Origin: an uncultured Erythrobacter sp.
GTDB taxonomy: Bacteria > Pseudomonadota > Alphaproteobacteria > Sphingomonadales > Sphingomonadaceae
NCBI GenBank assembly: GCA_913055155.1
Contig: CAJXJR010000003.1
Span: 124,001 to 188,000, forward strand
Length of the DNA: 64,000 nucleotides
Direction of reading: 5' to 3'
Below the pieces are notes generated by a model, which worked only from the letters and a program-made list of their open reading frames with translations, was not told the origin of the DNA and ran no database searches. Both the position numbers and the translations under genes were made by a program. Below, piece by piece: positions 46,983-55,219 of this stretch (position 1 is the stretch's first letter; the number at the start of each line of letters is the position of its first letter).

Positions 46983-48353
46983 GTGAAGCGAATGCCGTTC
47001 AGCACGGCCATTGCCGACGCGCCCTTGCGTCCATACCAGATACTGGTCGCGCTATTCGGCCTTGCCATGCTGGTGATCGACGGGATCGACCTGCAATCGC
47101 TCAGCCTAGTCACCCCGGTCATCCTCGAGGAATGGGGTATCGATCGCGCGGTGTTCGGCCCGGCGCTGGCCGCCTCGCTGTTCGGCATGGGCTTCGGTTC
47201 ACTGGTCGGTGGCATCATGGGCGACCGGATCGGCCGCCTGCGCACCATGTTCCTGGCCTGCCTGATCTTCGGCACCTCCACCATCCTTGCCGCCTATACC
47301 AACGACGTGTGGCAGATGTCGGCCGTGCGCGTGCTGGGCGGGCTGGGTTTCGGCGCCGCTTATCCCAACGCCCTGGCACTGGTGAGCGACTGGGTACCGG
47401 GTCGCTGGCGCGCGCATGCCGTATCGCTGTTGTCTGTCGGCATCCCGGTGGGCATTTCGATCAGCGCCGCGCTGGTGCCAGCCATGCTGCCCGACCATGG
47501 CTGGCGCGGCATCTTCATCTGGTTCGGCGTGGGTTCGATCGTGTTCGGCTTCCTCCTGCTGGCACTGGTGCGCGAAGGGCCGGACTTCCTTATGGCCAGG
47601 GGCAAGGAAGCGGCAGCAAAGCGCGCGGCCGCAAAGGTGCTGGGCAATGACGTACAGATCGACACGGCTGACGAAGCCGGCGCTACCGACGGCGATAGGC
47701 CGGCGCCCACAGAGCGCATCGGCGTCCTCCATCCCACCAACATGCGGCTGAACATCGGCATGGTGGTGAGCTTTTCCGCTGCCACCACGCTGGTCTACGG
47801 CCTGCTGAACTGGACGCCCGAATTGCTCACCACCGCCGGGTTCACGCTGGAACAGGCGCTGCGGGCCAGCTTCTGGCAGGGGATCCTCTCCATCGTCGGC
47901 GGGCTATCCGCAGGCTTCACCACGCGCCACTTCGGCTCGAAGATGGTCACCCTCGTCGGGTCTGCCGCGATACTGCTGACAGTACTGGCGCTGGCCTTCA
48001 TGGTCGAAGGGCTTGGCCCGGTGCCCACGCCTGCCGAAGTGTCGGCCATCGTGCTGCTGGAGGGGCTGGCGGTGGGCCTCGTCTCCATGATGATCACGGT
48101 GTTCTACGTCATCATGGCGGAAGGCTACCCGTCCAGTTGCCGCTCTGCCGGGATCGGCTTCATCCTCACCGCCGGCCGGGTATTCTCGATCACCATGGTC
48201 TTCTTCGGCGGCGCGCTCATCAACATCGGCGGGGAGGAGACCTTCTTCTGGTACTTCGCTACCCTCGTGGTGATCGCCCTGTGCGTCTTCGCCGCCGCCT
48301 TCATCATCGATAAGCAGGTGCAACCTGCCCGTCTCAAGGAGAAACTCGCATGA
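46983..48353 (+). CDS. MFS transporter, AAHS (aromatic acid:H+ symporter) type
   Basis: 456 residues with 12 membrane helices. The MFS loop motif GDRIGRLRTM lies between helices 2 and 3, and LVIDGIDLQSLSLVTP in helix 1 carries the acidic D-G-x-D pattern of the AAHS family (PcaK, BenK, TfdK). A central cytoplasmic loop runs from 215 to 265. The start is GTG 46983 with GGGAG seven bases upstream; ATG 46992 and a far upstream ATG 46929 are alternatives. It overlaps the dioxygenase gene by four bases, so it probably imports that enzyme's substrate, an organic acid. Confidence 0.85.
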   Translation: MKRMPFSTAIADAPLRPYQILVALFGLAMLVIDGIDLQSLSLVTPVILEEWGIDRAVFGPALAASLFGMGFGSLVGGIMGDRIGRLRTMFLACLIFGTSTILAAYTNDVWQMSAVRVLGGLGFGAAYPNALALVSDWVPGRWRAHAVSLLSVGIPVGISISAALVPAMLPDHGWRGIFIWFGVGSIVFGFLLLALVREGPDFLMARGKEAAAKRAAAKVLGNDVQIDTADEAGATDGDRPAPTERIGVLHPTNMRLNIGMVVSFSAATTLVYGLLNWTPELLTTAGFTLEQALRASFWQGILSIVGGLSAGFTTRHFGSKMVTLVGSAAILLTVLALAFMVEGLGPVPTPAEVSAIVLLEGLAVGLVSMMITVFYVIMAEGYPSSCRSAGIGFILTAGRVFSITMVFFGGALINIGGEETFFWYFATLVVIALCVFAAAFIIDKQVQPARLKEKLA

Positions 48354-49243
48354 CCGTTATCGCCGGCCGCCGCATCAGTCCGCAGAACCTGGGCGCGGAT
48401 TACAAGCGCTTCACCGTCACACCCTACGCAGGGGCCTTGGGCGCGGTGATCGAAGGGGTGGACCTGTCGCAGGACATGGACGACGAACTGATCGCGGAGA
48501 TTCGCCGCGCGCTGATCGAGAACCTCGTCATCTTTTTCCGCGGGCAGGACATGACGCCCGAACAGCACCTCGCCTTCGCCAAGCGGTTCGGTACGCTGAA
48601 CCAGCACGACCAGGTGAAGGGGATGGACGAGTACCCCGACATCATCGAAGTGCGGCAGGAGCCCACCGATACGCGCAATTTCGGCGGCGCATGGCACGGC
48701 GACGTGACTTACCTGCCAGAGCCGCCGCTGGGCTCCATCCTCTATGCCAAGGAAGTGCCGCCGGTGGGCGGGGACACGCTGTGGTCCAACCTCTACCTGG
48801 CTTACGAAGACCTTTCGCCCGGCTACCGCGCGATGATCGACCCGCTGACGGTGATCCACACGCCCGCGCTGATCTATGGCACCAAGTCGATGGACTGGAG
48901 CAAGGACAGCTCGGTGAAATCGGCACCCACCGAAGCCGCGCACTACGAAGTCGAACACCCGCTGGTGCGCACGCACCCGGAAAGCGGGCGCAAGCTGTTC
49001 TACGTCAGCGGCGCCTACACCCCGCGTTTCAAGGACCAGACCGAGGAAGAAAGCGGCCCCATCATCGACTACCTGATGTACCAGGCAACGCGTGAACCCT
49101 TCACCTGCCGTTGGCGCTGGCAAAAGGGCGACGTGGCCTTCTGGGACAACCGCGCCTGCCTGCACTACGCGCTGAATGACTATCACGGCCACCTGCGGGT
49201 GATGCACCGCGTGACGATCAATGGGGAGCGGCCTGTGGCTTGA
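48350..49243 (+). CDS. TauD/TfdA-family 2-oxoglutarate/Fe(II) dioxygenase
   Basis: 297 residues with a complete active site. The iron ligands are His116 and Asp118 (AWHGDVTYL) and His272 (CLHYALND). The 2-oxoglutarate/substrate arginines Arg283 and Arg287 sit 11 and 15 residues after His272, the same spacing as in TauD. The family releases sulfite from taurine or cleaves aryloxyalkanoates and similar acids by hydroxylation. Coupling to an AAHS transporter resembles the TfdA/TfdK pairing; the substrate remains unknown. Confidence 0.9.
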   Translation: MTVIAGRRISPQNLGADYKRFTVTPYAGALGAVIEGVDLSQDMDDELIAEIRRALIENLVIFFRGQDMTPEQHLAFAKRFGTLNQHDQVKGMDEYPDIIEVRQEPTDTRNFGGAWHGDVTYLPEPPLGSILYAKEVPPVGGDTLWSNLYLAYEDLSPGYRAMIDPLTVIHTPALIYGTKSMDWSKDSSVKSAPTEAAHYEVEHPLVRTHPESGRKLFYVSGAYTPRFKDQTEEESGPIIDYLMYQATREPFTCRWRWQKGDVAFWDNRACLHYALNDYHGHLRVMHRVTINGERPVA

Positions 49244-49289
49244 GAGGCGGCTTGCCCTGACCGGCCTCCCGCGCGATCAGGAAAGCTAC

Positions 49290-50756
49290 ATGGCACGGCG
49301 TCGCATCATCATTGTCGGAGGCGGGTTCGGCGGCGCATCGGCGGCAGTGCAACTGGCGCGCAAGATTGCCGAACCGCTGGCCATCACGATTGTCGAGCCA
49401 TCGCATCAGATCGGGCCAGGCCTCGCCTATTCCACCGACGACCCGACCTTTCGGCTCAATGCAATTTCCGGCCCGCATTCGATCGACGTTGCCGATCCTG
49501 GCCATTTCACCCGCTGGTGCGCGGCGAAAGGACTGGCGCAGAGCGACCCGGAAGCGCGGATTGCGAACGGCGAACTGTTCGTGCGTCGGCGCGACTTCCG
49601 CGACTACCTGGTGGAGACCGTCCGCGCGCATTTGTCACAAGAAAACGGCTCGACGATCACCCATGTCAGGGATCGGGCCAGCGATATTTCAGTCGATGAG
49701 CAAGGTGTGGCGGTGTCGCTCGAGGGCGGCAGGCGGATTGCCGCAGACATGGCGTTTCTTGCCGTCGGCAACCCGCCGCTGCGTCAGCCCGCCTGGGCAA
49801 GCGGAGCCGCTGCCGGGCACCCCGGACTGTTTGCGGAGCCGCTGCGGACGAGCTTCGACTCGGTCGAGCGCGATGCGAAAGTGCTGGTCGTCGGTGCAGG
49901 CCTGACTGCCCTCGACATCGTCGCCAGCCTGCTGGCGCGCGGCCATCGCGGATCGATTACGGCCATTTCACGCCGGGGCCTGCGCCCGGAACCGCAAGCC
50001 CCGCGCGTGCTCGCACCTCCGGCAGATCCACCCCAACCCCCGGTCATTCCGCTGGACCTGCTGGAAGGCGAATTGCCCGCTTATGCCACTGGTGAACCGC
50101 TGTCTGCCCTGGACCTCTTTCGCGGTATGAGGCGACACGCTGCCGAAACGGATGCGACAGAGCTTGGCTGGCAGGCCGCTTTCGATGCCGTTACGCTGCC
50201 GCTGTCGCGGATCTGGCCGAACTTGCCGCTGCCCGAGAAGCAGCGCGCGCTGCGACACCTGCGTGCCTATTACGATGCCCACCGCTTTCGCACGCCGCCG
50301 ATGACCGATGCGATGGTGCGAGCGCGGGAGGCCACAGGCCAGGTGATTTTTCGAAAAGCGAGCATCGAAAGGCTGGACGTCGATGACCAGAGGCGGCTGG
50401 TCGCATGGCTGCAAACGCCGGACACAGGGCACACGCGGGAGGCTTTCGATGCCGTCATCAACTGCACCGGTTTCGACAATGGCCGGGCATTGCAGGGCAA
50501 CAGCCTGCTCGCCCGCCTGCAGCGCCGCGGAATGATTGCGCCCCATCCCACGGGCCTTGGCATCGAAGTCGATATGCAGAACAGGATTATCACCGCGAGT
50601 GGCGAGAGCATCGCGCAAATCCGCGCAATCGGCCCGATGACCGCCGGCGTTTTCGGAGACCCGCTGGGCGTCTTCTTCATATCCGCCCAGGTGCACCGCC
50701 TGATACCCGGCCTGGCAGAGCAATTCGGGCTTACACTGACAAGCCGGAACTGCTGA
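49290..50756 (+). CDS. FAD/NAD(P)-binding protein (YdhS-like)
   Basis: 488 residues. The N-terminal FAD site is IIIVGGGFGGASAAVQLAR, EPSHQIGPGLAYSTDDP is characteristic of the FAD-NAD(P)-binding (NAD_binding_9) family, and a second dinucleotide motif VLVVGAGLTALDI lies at about 196-208. The C-terminus returns to the FAD with GPMTAGVFGDPLGV. These proteins are predicted oxidoreductases or N-hydroxylase relatives of unknown substrate. AGGAAAG precedes the ATG, 46 bases after the dioxygenase stop, so it is third in the operon. It converges with imuB. Confidence 0.82.
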   Translation: MARRRIIIVGGGFGGASAAVQLARKIAEPLAITIVEPSHQIGPGLAYSTDDPTFRLNAISGPHSIDVADPGHFTRWCAAKGLAQSDPEARIANGELFVRRRDFRDYLVETVRAHLSQENGSTITHVRDRASDISVDEQGVAVSLEGGRRIAADMAFLAVGNPPLRQPAWASGAAAGHPGLFAEPLRTSFDSVERDAKVLVVGAGLTALDIVASLLARGHRGSITAISRRGLRPEPQAPRVLAPPADPPQPPVIPLDLLEGELPAYATGEPLSALDLFRGMRRHAAETDATELGWQAAFDAVTLPLSRIWPNLPLPEKQRALRHLRAYYDAHRFRTPPMTDAMVRAREATGQVIFRKASIERLDVDDQRRLVAWLQTPDTGHTREAFDAVINCTGFDNGRALQGNSLLARLQRRGMIAPHPTGLGIEVDMQNRIITASGESIAQIRAIGPMTAGVFGDPLGVFFISAQVHRLIPGLAEQFGLTLTSRNC

Positions 50757-50774
50757 CGTCGCAAGAAAGGGGCC

Positions 50775-52391
50775 TCACCCAAACAACCCTTGCAAATACC
50801 AGTCGGGCATCCCCCCGCGCCCGTCGGTGGGCAGGCCATTGCGATAGATCCAGTAGCGGCGGCCTGTCTCGTCCTCCACGCGGTAATAGTCGCGCAGGCG
50901 CGCCGTGCCGCGTTCGCGCCACCATTCGGGTGCGATCCGTTCGGGGCCTTCCACGCGGGCGACTTCGCACACCTGCCCACGCCAGCTGAAGCGGCGGGGA
51001 TAGCCCTCGGGCGCTGCGTAGAGCACGGAGATGCGCTCGGGCCGATCAAGCAATTTCAGCGGGCGCGTGTGGAAGGCGAGCTGGTGCTGTTCGGCAGGTT
51101 CGGGCTCCAGCGGCGGCTGCCAATGTTGCGCGCGTTCGGGAATGTGGCTTGCACGCGGGACAGGGCGCTGCACCGCCTGCTGCCCCAGCCGCGTGGTAAG
51201 ACGGTCCATGCAGGCTGCCAGCGAAGTGCCGTGCTGCTCTGCTGCGGCCTCAAGGTCCGCTTGGTCAAGCCCCAGCGGCTGCGTCCACGCCGCGCGCAGG
51301 CGCAGCATTTCAATGCCGAAGCCTGCGTCAACATCGTCCAGCCGTTCCGCGAACAGGCGGATCATGTGTGCCGGATCGCGCGTGGCGGCGGCCAGTTCCA
51401 GTTCGCGCACCAGCACTTCGCCGTCCACCCGCCACAGGCCGAGTTGCAGGCGGCGCGCACCCTCCCCCTTGGCCTCCAGCGTGCGCGCCATGTCTGCGGC
51501 AAGATCTGCCACCACGGTGTCCAGCAATTGCCGATGGCGGATGGGTTCGAGCAGGCGGCGCTGCACCATCGGCGCGATGACGGGGACGACGGGCAACAAC
51601 GGCTCTGGCACGCGGCCCAGCAGCTGGTCCATGCGGATCAGCGGATTGGCCGAGGACGACTTGCGGTTGCGGAAGCGGCGTTGCAGCGCATCGCGCCCGC
51701 TGCCTTTTCGGTCGCGCCCCTCCTCTATCCCCGCAAGGTCGCCAAGGCGCTTCAGCCCAAGGCGGCGTAGCACCAGCAACACGTCGGTATCGAGCCGCAG
51801 CGCGGCCACCGGCAAGTCGGCAAGGCGCGCGGGCATGTCGTCGTCCGGCGCAAGAATGGCACCAGAGGCGGCATAGTGCGCCAGCGCCCAGGCTGCGCCT
51901 GCCGTGGGGGCAATGGCGCTGCGCACTTTCAGCCCGCGCGCGCTGCACCGCGCCTCCACGTCGGCCAGCAGGCGGCGCTCGCCGCCGAACAGGTGGGCGA
52001 CGGCGGTCACGTCCACCAGCACGCCATCGGGCGGGTCGATCGCACTCCACGGGCCCCAGCGCTGCGCCCACAGGGCAAGCCGTTCGAGGAAGGCAAGATC
52101 GCCCGCCGGATCGCTGGGGCGCACCTCCAGCGACGGGCACAGGGTGCGGGCATCGGCCAGCATCATGCCATTTGCAGCGCCTGCCTCTCGCGCGGCATGG
52201 TTAGCCGCATCAATGCGCGGGCCATGCGCGGTCTCTGCAATCAGCGCCAGCGGGGCGGCGTCCGGCCCTTCCCCGCGCCGGCAATTTTCAGCGTGCCGCC
52301 AGCGATCGAGCGCCAGGTCCGCGCACCAGATCGCCATGATCCGGCGCGGTGGTTGCTTGCACTCGTTCGGCGGCGAGGCCTTGTGGCTCAT
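50775..52391 (-). CDS. imuB: ImuB, inactive Y-family polymerase of the SOS mutasome
   Basis: 538 residues. Y-family palm (RRIMAIWCADLALDRWR) and little-finger regions are present, but the catalytic carboxylates of active DinB are not conserved at the first strand (MAIWCADLALDR). The protein fits ImuB, a scaffold bridging the beta clamp, ImuA and DnaE2. The C-terminal tail RYWIYRNGLPTDGRGGMPDWYLQGLFG is typical of the sphingomonad form. ATG 52391 overlaps imuA by 104 bases; ATG 52337 would reduce that to 50. It is translated from the same LexA-controlled message as imuA. Confidence 0.9.
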   Translation of the reverse strand: MSHKASPPNECKQPPRRIMAIWCADLALDRWRHAENCRRGEGPDAAPLALIAETAHGPRIDAANHAAREAGAANGMMLADARTLCPSLEVRPSDPAGDLAFLERLALWAQRWGPWSAIDPPDGVLVDVTAVAHLFGGERRLLADVEARCSARGLKVRSAIAPTAGAAWALAHYAASGAILAPDDDMPARLADLPVAALRLDTDVLLVLRRLGLKRLGDLAGIEEGRDRKGSGRDALQRRFRNRKSSSANPLIRMDQLLGRVPEPLLPVVPVIAPMVQRRLLEPIRHRQLLDTVVADLAADMARTLEAKGEGARRLQLGLWRVDGEVLVRELELAAATRDPAHMIRLFAERLDDVDAGFGIEMLRLRAAWTQPLGLDQADLEAAAEQHGTSLAACMDRLTTRLGQQAVQRPVPRASHIPERAQHWQPPLEPEPAEQHQLAFHTRPLKLLDRPERISVLYAAPEGYPRRFSWRGQVCEVARVEGPERIAPEWWRERGTARLRDYYRVEDETGRRYWIYRNGLPTDGRGGMPDWYLQGLFG

Positions 52392-53031
52392 CGCGCAAAA
52401 TCCATTCTCCGGGCGGGTGGGATCGGGCGCGGAACAGCTCGGCACGCCATGCCGGGCGACCGGGCGCGGCAATGTTCCAGCGCGGCGAGGAACTTGGCGC
52501 ACTTGCCAGCCGCCAGCGCATGCGGGCGGAGCTGAGATCGGCCTCGGCATCCAGCCTTACCAACAGCAGCGGCACGCCGTGTTTCTCCGCTGTCAGCGTC
52601 AGGCGGCGCGAGGCGGTGAAATCCAGCGCGCGCGGATTGCCTGCCACTTCGCCCACCACGGCGGCCAGGTCGCGGCAGCGCAGCCCCTCCTCCATGGCGA
52701 ACAGCGCATCCTCCGGTGTCTTCGCGGCGACATGGATCAGGCGGTGGCGCAATCCCTCCGGCAGGCCGGCACGGTAAGGCCGCCCGCCCAGCTTGATGGC
52801 GCGGGCATCCTGCACCCACAGCAGGCTGCGTTCCTCCGGCATCGTGCTTTCGTCATTCGCTGCCCGCAGCGCATCCTGCAGGAAGGCAAGCGCCGCACCT
52901 GCCCCGCAGCCCTGCGCGGCGGGGGCGAATATCTCGCTGTGCAGCGGCAGCGGCGCGCCCGGCTGCCAGCGCGGGTTGCGGGCAGCGTGCAGGGCCAGCT
53001 GCGATGCCTTGGGCAATGTGCTGGTGTCCAT
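52288..53031 (-). CDS. imuA: ImuA, RecA-like SOS mutagenesis protein
   Basis: 247 residues. A degenerate RecA/SulA-like fold is suggested by PLHSEIFAPAAQGCGAGAALAFL near the N-terminus (a Walker A-like region without GKT), then LLWVQDA, LRCRDLAAVVGEV and ASRRLTLTAEKHGVPLLLVR. This is the standard arrangement of ImuA, partner of ImuB and DnaE2. A perfect LexA box lies 18 bases upstream. The last 104 bases overlap imuB. Confidence 0.88.
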   Translation of the reverse strand: MDTSTLPKASQLALHAARNPRWQPGAPLPLHSEIFAPAAQGCGAGAALAFLQDALRAANDESTMPEERSLLWVQDARAIKLGGRPYRAGLPEGLRHRLIHVAAKTPEDALFAMEEGLRCRDLAAVVGEVAGNPRALDFTASRRLTLTAEKHGVPLLLVRLDAEADLSSARMRWRLASAPSSSPRWNIAAPGRPAWRAELFRARSHPPGEWILRDEPQGLAAERVQATTAPDHGDLVRGPGARSLAAR

Positions 53032-53048
53032 GACGATTCGACTCCTGT

Positions 53049-53063
53049 GTTCTTCTTATGTTC
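53049..53063 (-). promoter_or_regulatory. LexA (SOS) box of imuA-imuB
   Basis: GTTC-TTCTTAT-GTTC at 53049-53063, a perfect GTTC-N7-GTTC site ending 18 bases from the imuA ATG. It is the second of two independent SOS boxes in the window and lies between the divergent imuA and the PNPOx-fold gene. Confidence 0.85.
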
Positions 53064-53134
53064 CAATTCCGGCTTGCAGACAAGATCGGAACTTCTGCCC
53101 TCCCCGTCCCGTTGGTTGGACAAAGGAGATTGAA

Positions 53135-53605
53135 ATGACCTCGACACACGACCTGAAGCAGAAATTCTGGAAATCGCTGGCCGACAGCCCGTTCATCTTC
53201 CTTGAACCTGATGCAGATCCCGCCGCCGCCGTACCGATGACGGCGCAGCTGGACGAAGACGCCGACAGCGCGATCTGGTTCTTTACCACTCGCGATCACG
53301 CCCTCGCCAAGGGTGGCCCTGTCACGGCGACTTTCGCCGGCAAGGGACACGACATGTTCGCCCGCTTTTCCGGCACCCTGCGCAAGGAAACCAGCAAGGA
53401 ACGGTTCGAGAAGCAATGGAGCCACGTGGTCGGATCGTGGTTTCCCGGTGGCAAGGAAGATCCAAACCTGATCATGCTGCGGATGGACCTTGGCCAGGCG
53501 GAAATCTGGAACGCCGACCTAGGCTTCGTGGACACCACGAAAATGCTGCTGGGCTTCGACGTGCGCGAGGAGGCGCGCGAAAAGCACGCCGAAACCGTGC
53601 TGTAA
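53135..53605 (+). CDS. pyridoxamine 5'-phosphate oxidase-fold protein (general stress protein 26-like)
   Basis: 156 residues with the split-barrel flavin-binding fold: FWKSLADSPFIFLEP, VPMTAQLDEDADSAIWFFTT, FARFSGTLRKE and a WSHVVGSWFPGGKEDPNL segment typical of the stress-related subgroup. It may bind FMN, F420 or pyridoxal phosphate; no substrate is known. AAAGGAG precedes the ATG. It is divergent from imuA, sharing a 103-base promoter region that includes the LexA box. Confidence 0.85.
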   Translation: MTSTHDLKQKFWKSLADSPFIFLEPDADPAAAVPMTAQLDEDADSAIWFFTTRDHALAKGGPVTATFAGKGHDMFARFSGTLRKETSKERFEKQWSHVVGSWFPGGKEDPNLIMLRMDLGQAEIWNADLGFVDTTKMLLGFDVREEAREKHAETVL

Positions 53606-53624
53606 CTTGCCTGCAACGGATACG

Positions 53625-53665
53625 AAAAGGCCCGCCACTCGATCTGGAGTGGCGGGCCTTTTCAT
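53625..53665. terminator. bidirectional rho-independent terminator
   Basis: A perfect 15-bp stem, 53625-53639 with 53648-53662 (GGCCCGCCACT / AGTGGCGGGCC core), flanked by A4 on one side and T4 on the other. It serves the convergent PNPOx-fold and NSS transporter genes. Confidence 0.92.
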
Positions 53666-53673
53666 GCGTGGGA

Positions 53674-55092
53674 TCAGGCCAGCAGGTCCGGGAAGATGCC
53701 CACCACCATGATGGCCAGCAGCGCCACCGGACACAGGAACCGCACCAGGAACAGCCAGGTCAGGTGCAGCAGGCCGCCGATGCCGTTCTCCATGTCGATA
53801 AGCTTGCGATCGGCTACCCAGCCGACGAAGATCGCGGTCAGGATGGCGCCGATCGGCATGAAGAACTTGGCTGTCAGCCCGTCCAGCACATCGAAGAAGC
53901 CCTGCCCTTCGAAGATCGGAATGAAATTCAGCGGATGCCAGTCGGCCAGCGTGTTGGTCGACATGGCCGCCAGCGCACCCAGCACCATGGCTCCGGATGC
54001 GACCAGGATGGCACTGAGCGGGCGCACGATGCGGAAGCGGTCGATCACCCACGCAGTCGGCACCTCCAGCAGCGCCACCGAACTGGTGAGCGCGGCAAAA
54101 CCGACCATGATGAAGAACGCCAGCCCGATCAGCGCGCCTCCGGGCATTTCCTGGAAAGCGTGCGGCAGCGATTCGAACAGCAGGCCCGGCCCGGCCCCGG
54201 CAGCGAGGCCCGCGGAGAACACGATGGGGAAAATGCACAGGCCGGCCAGCAGAGCGACGGCGGTATCGGCGCTGGCGATGATCGCAGAAGTACTCGCCAG
54301 GTTCACATTGCGCCCGACATAGGAGCCATAGGTCACCATCCCCGCCACGCCCAGCGACAGCGAGAAGAAGGCCTGCCCCACGGCGGCCAGCATAACCTCG
54401 CCGGTCAGCTTCTCGGGCTCGAACGTGAACAGGTAGGACATCGTCTGCGTGAAGGCGCCGCCGAACATGCCATAGATGGTGATCGCCACCAGCAGGATGA
54501 AGAAGGCCGGCATCAGCCACTTGGCGACAATCTCGATCCCGCCGGACACGCCGCGCGCGACGAAGAACAGGGTGATGCCCAAAAACAGCGCGTCCAGCCC
54601 CACGGTCCATGCCGCGCTGCCGATCATTTCCGGGAACAACCCTTCGATATGCTCCGCCGATTGTCCGGCGAAAGCCCCGCCGGAAAGCCCGCTCTGGAAT
54701 ATGTCAGCGAAGAACACGCCAACGTAGTAGAGTACCCAGCCCCCCACGACGCAGTAGAAGCTGAGGATGAGGAAGGCGGAAAGCACGCCCACGCTGGCGA
54801 GAATGTCCCAGTGCGAGCTGGCGCGCGAGGCGCTGGCGACGCGGCGCACGCTTTCCGGCGCGGATGCCTGGCCGTGGCGACCGATCAGCGTTTCGGATAG
54901 CAGCACCGGCAGGCCGATCAGGATCACGCAGCCGATGTAGAACAGCACGAAGGCACCGCCACCGTTGGCACCTGCCTCTGCCGGGAACCGCCAGAGGTTG
55001 CCCAGCCCCACGGCAGAGCCGATGGCTGCAAGGATGAAAGCGCTTCGTGACGACCAGTGGTCTCTGGTCGATCCCGATTGCGTAAGTGCCAT
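53674..55092 (-). CDS. neurotransmitter:sodium symporter (NSS/SNF) family transporter
   Basis: 472 residues with about 12 membrane helices. The NSS signature is near the N-terminus, AIGSAVGLGNLWRFPAEAGANGGGAF, with the unwound helix-1 Asn/Gly that bind sodium and substrate. Bacterial NSS proteins (LeuT, TnaT, MhsT) import amino acids with sodium. The ATG at 55092 has GGGAGG at a good distance upstream; the substrate is not predictable from sequence. Confidence 0.92.
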   Translation of the reverse strand: MALTQSGSTRDHWSSRSAFILAAIGSAVGLGNLWRFPAEAGANGGGAFVLFYIGCVILIGLPVLLSETLIGRHGQASAPESVRRVASASRASSHWDILASVGVLSAFLILSFYCVVGGWVLYYVGVFFADIFQSGLSGGAFAGQSAEHIEGLFPEMIGSAAWTVGLDALFLGITLFFVARGVSGGIEIVAKWLMPAFFILLVAITIYGMFGGAFTQTMSYLFTFEPEKLTGEVMLAAVGQAFFSLSLGVAGMVTYGSYVGRNVNLASTSAIIASADTAVALLAGLCIFPIVFSAGLAAGAGPGLLFESLPHAFQEMPGGALIGLAFFIMVGFAALTSSVALLEVPTAWVIDRFRIVRPLSAILVASGAMVLGALAAMSTNTLADWHPLNFIPIFEGQGFFDVLDGLTAKFFMPIGAILTAIFVGWVADRKLIDMENGIGGLLHLTWLFLVRFLCPVALLAIMVVGIFPDLLA

Positions 55093-55219
55093 TAAACTAT
55101 CCTCCCGGCCCGAAGTCGTGGCGTCATGCAATGAAATTGCGCCCGCGTCGAGGGGGTCCTTCGTTGCGTCCCCGCCCGATACGTTGCAATGCCCTTTGCC
55201 AAGGCGCTATTCGGAACCC

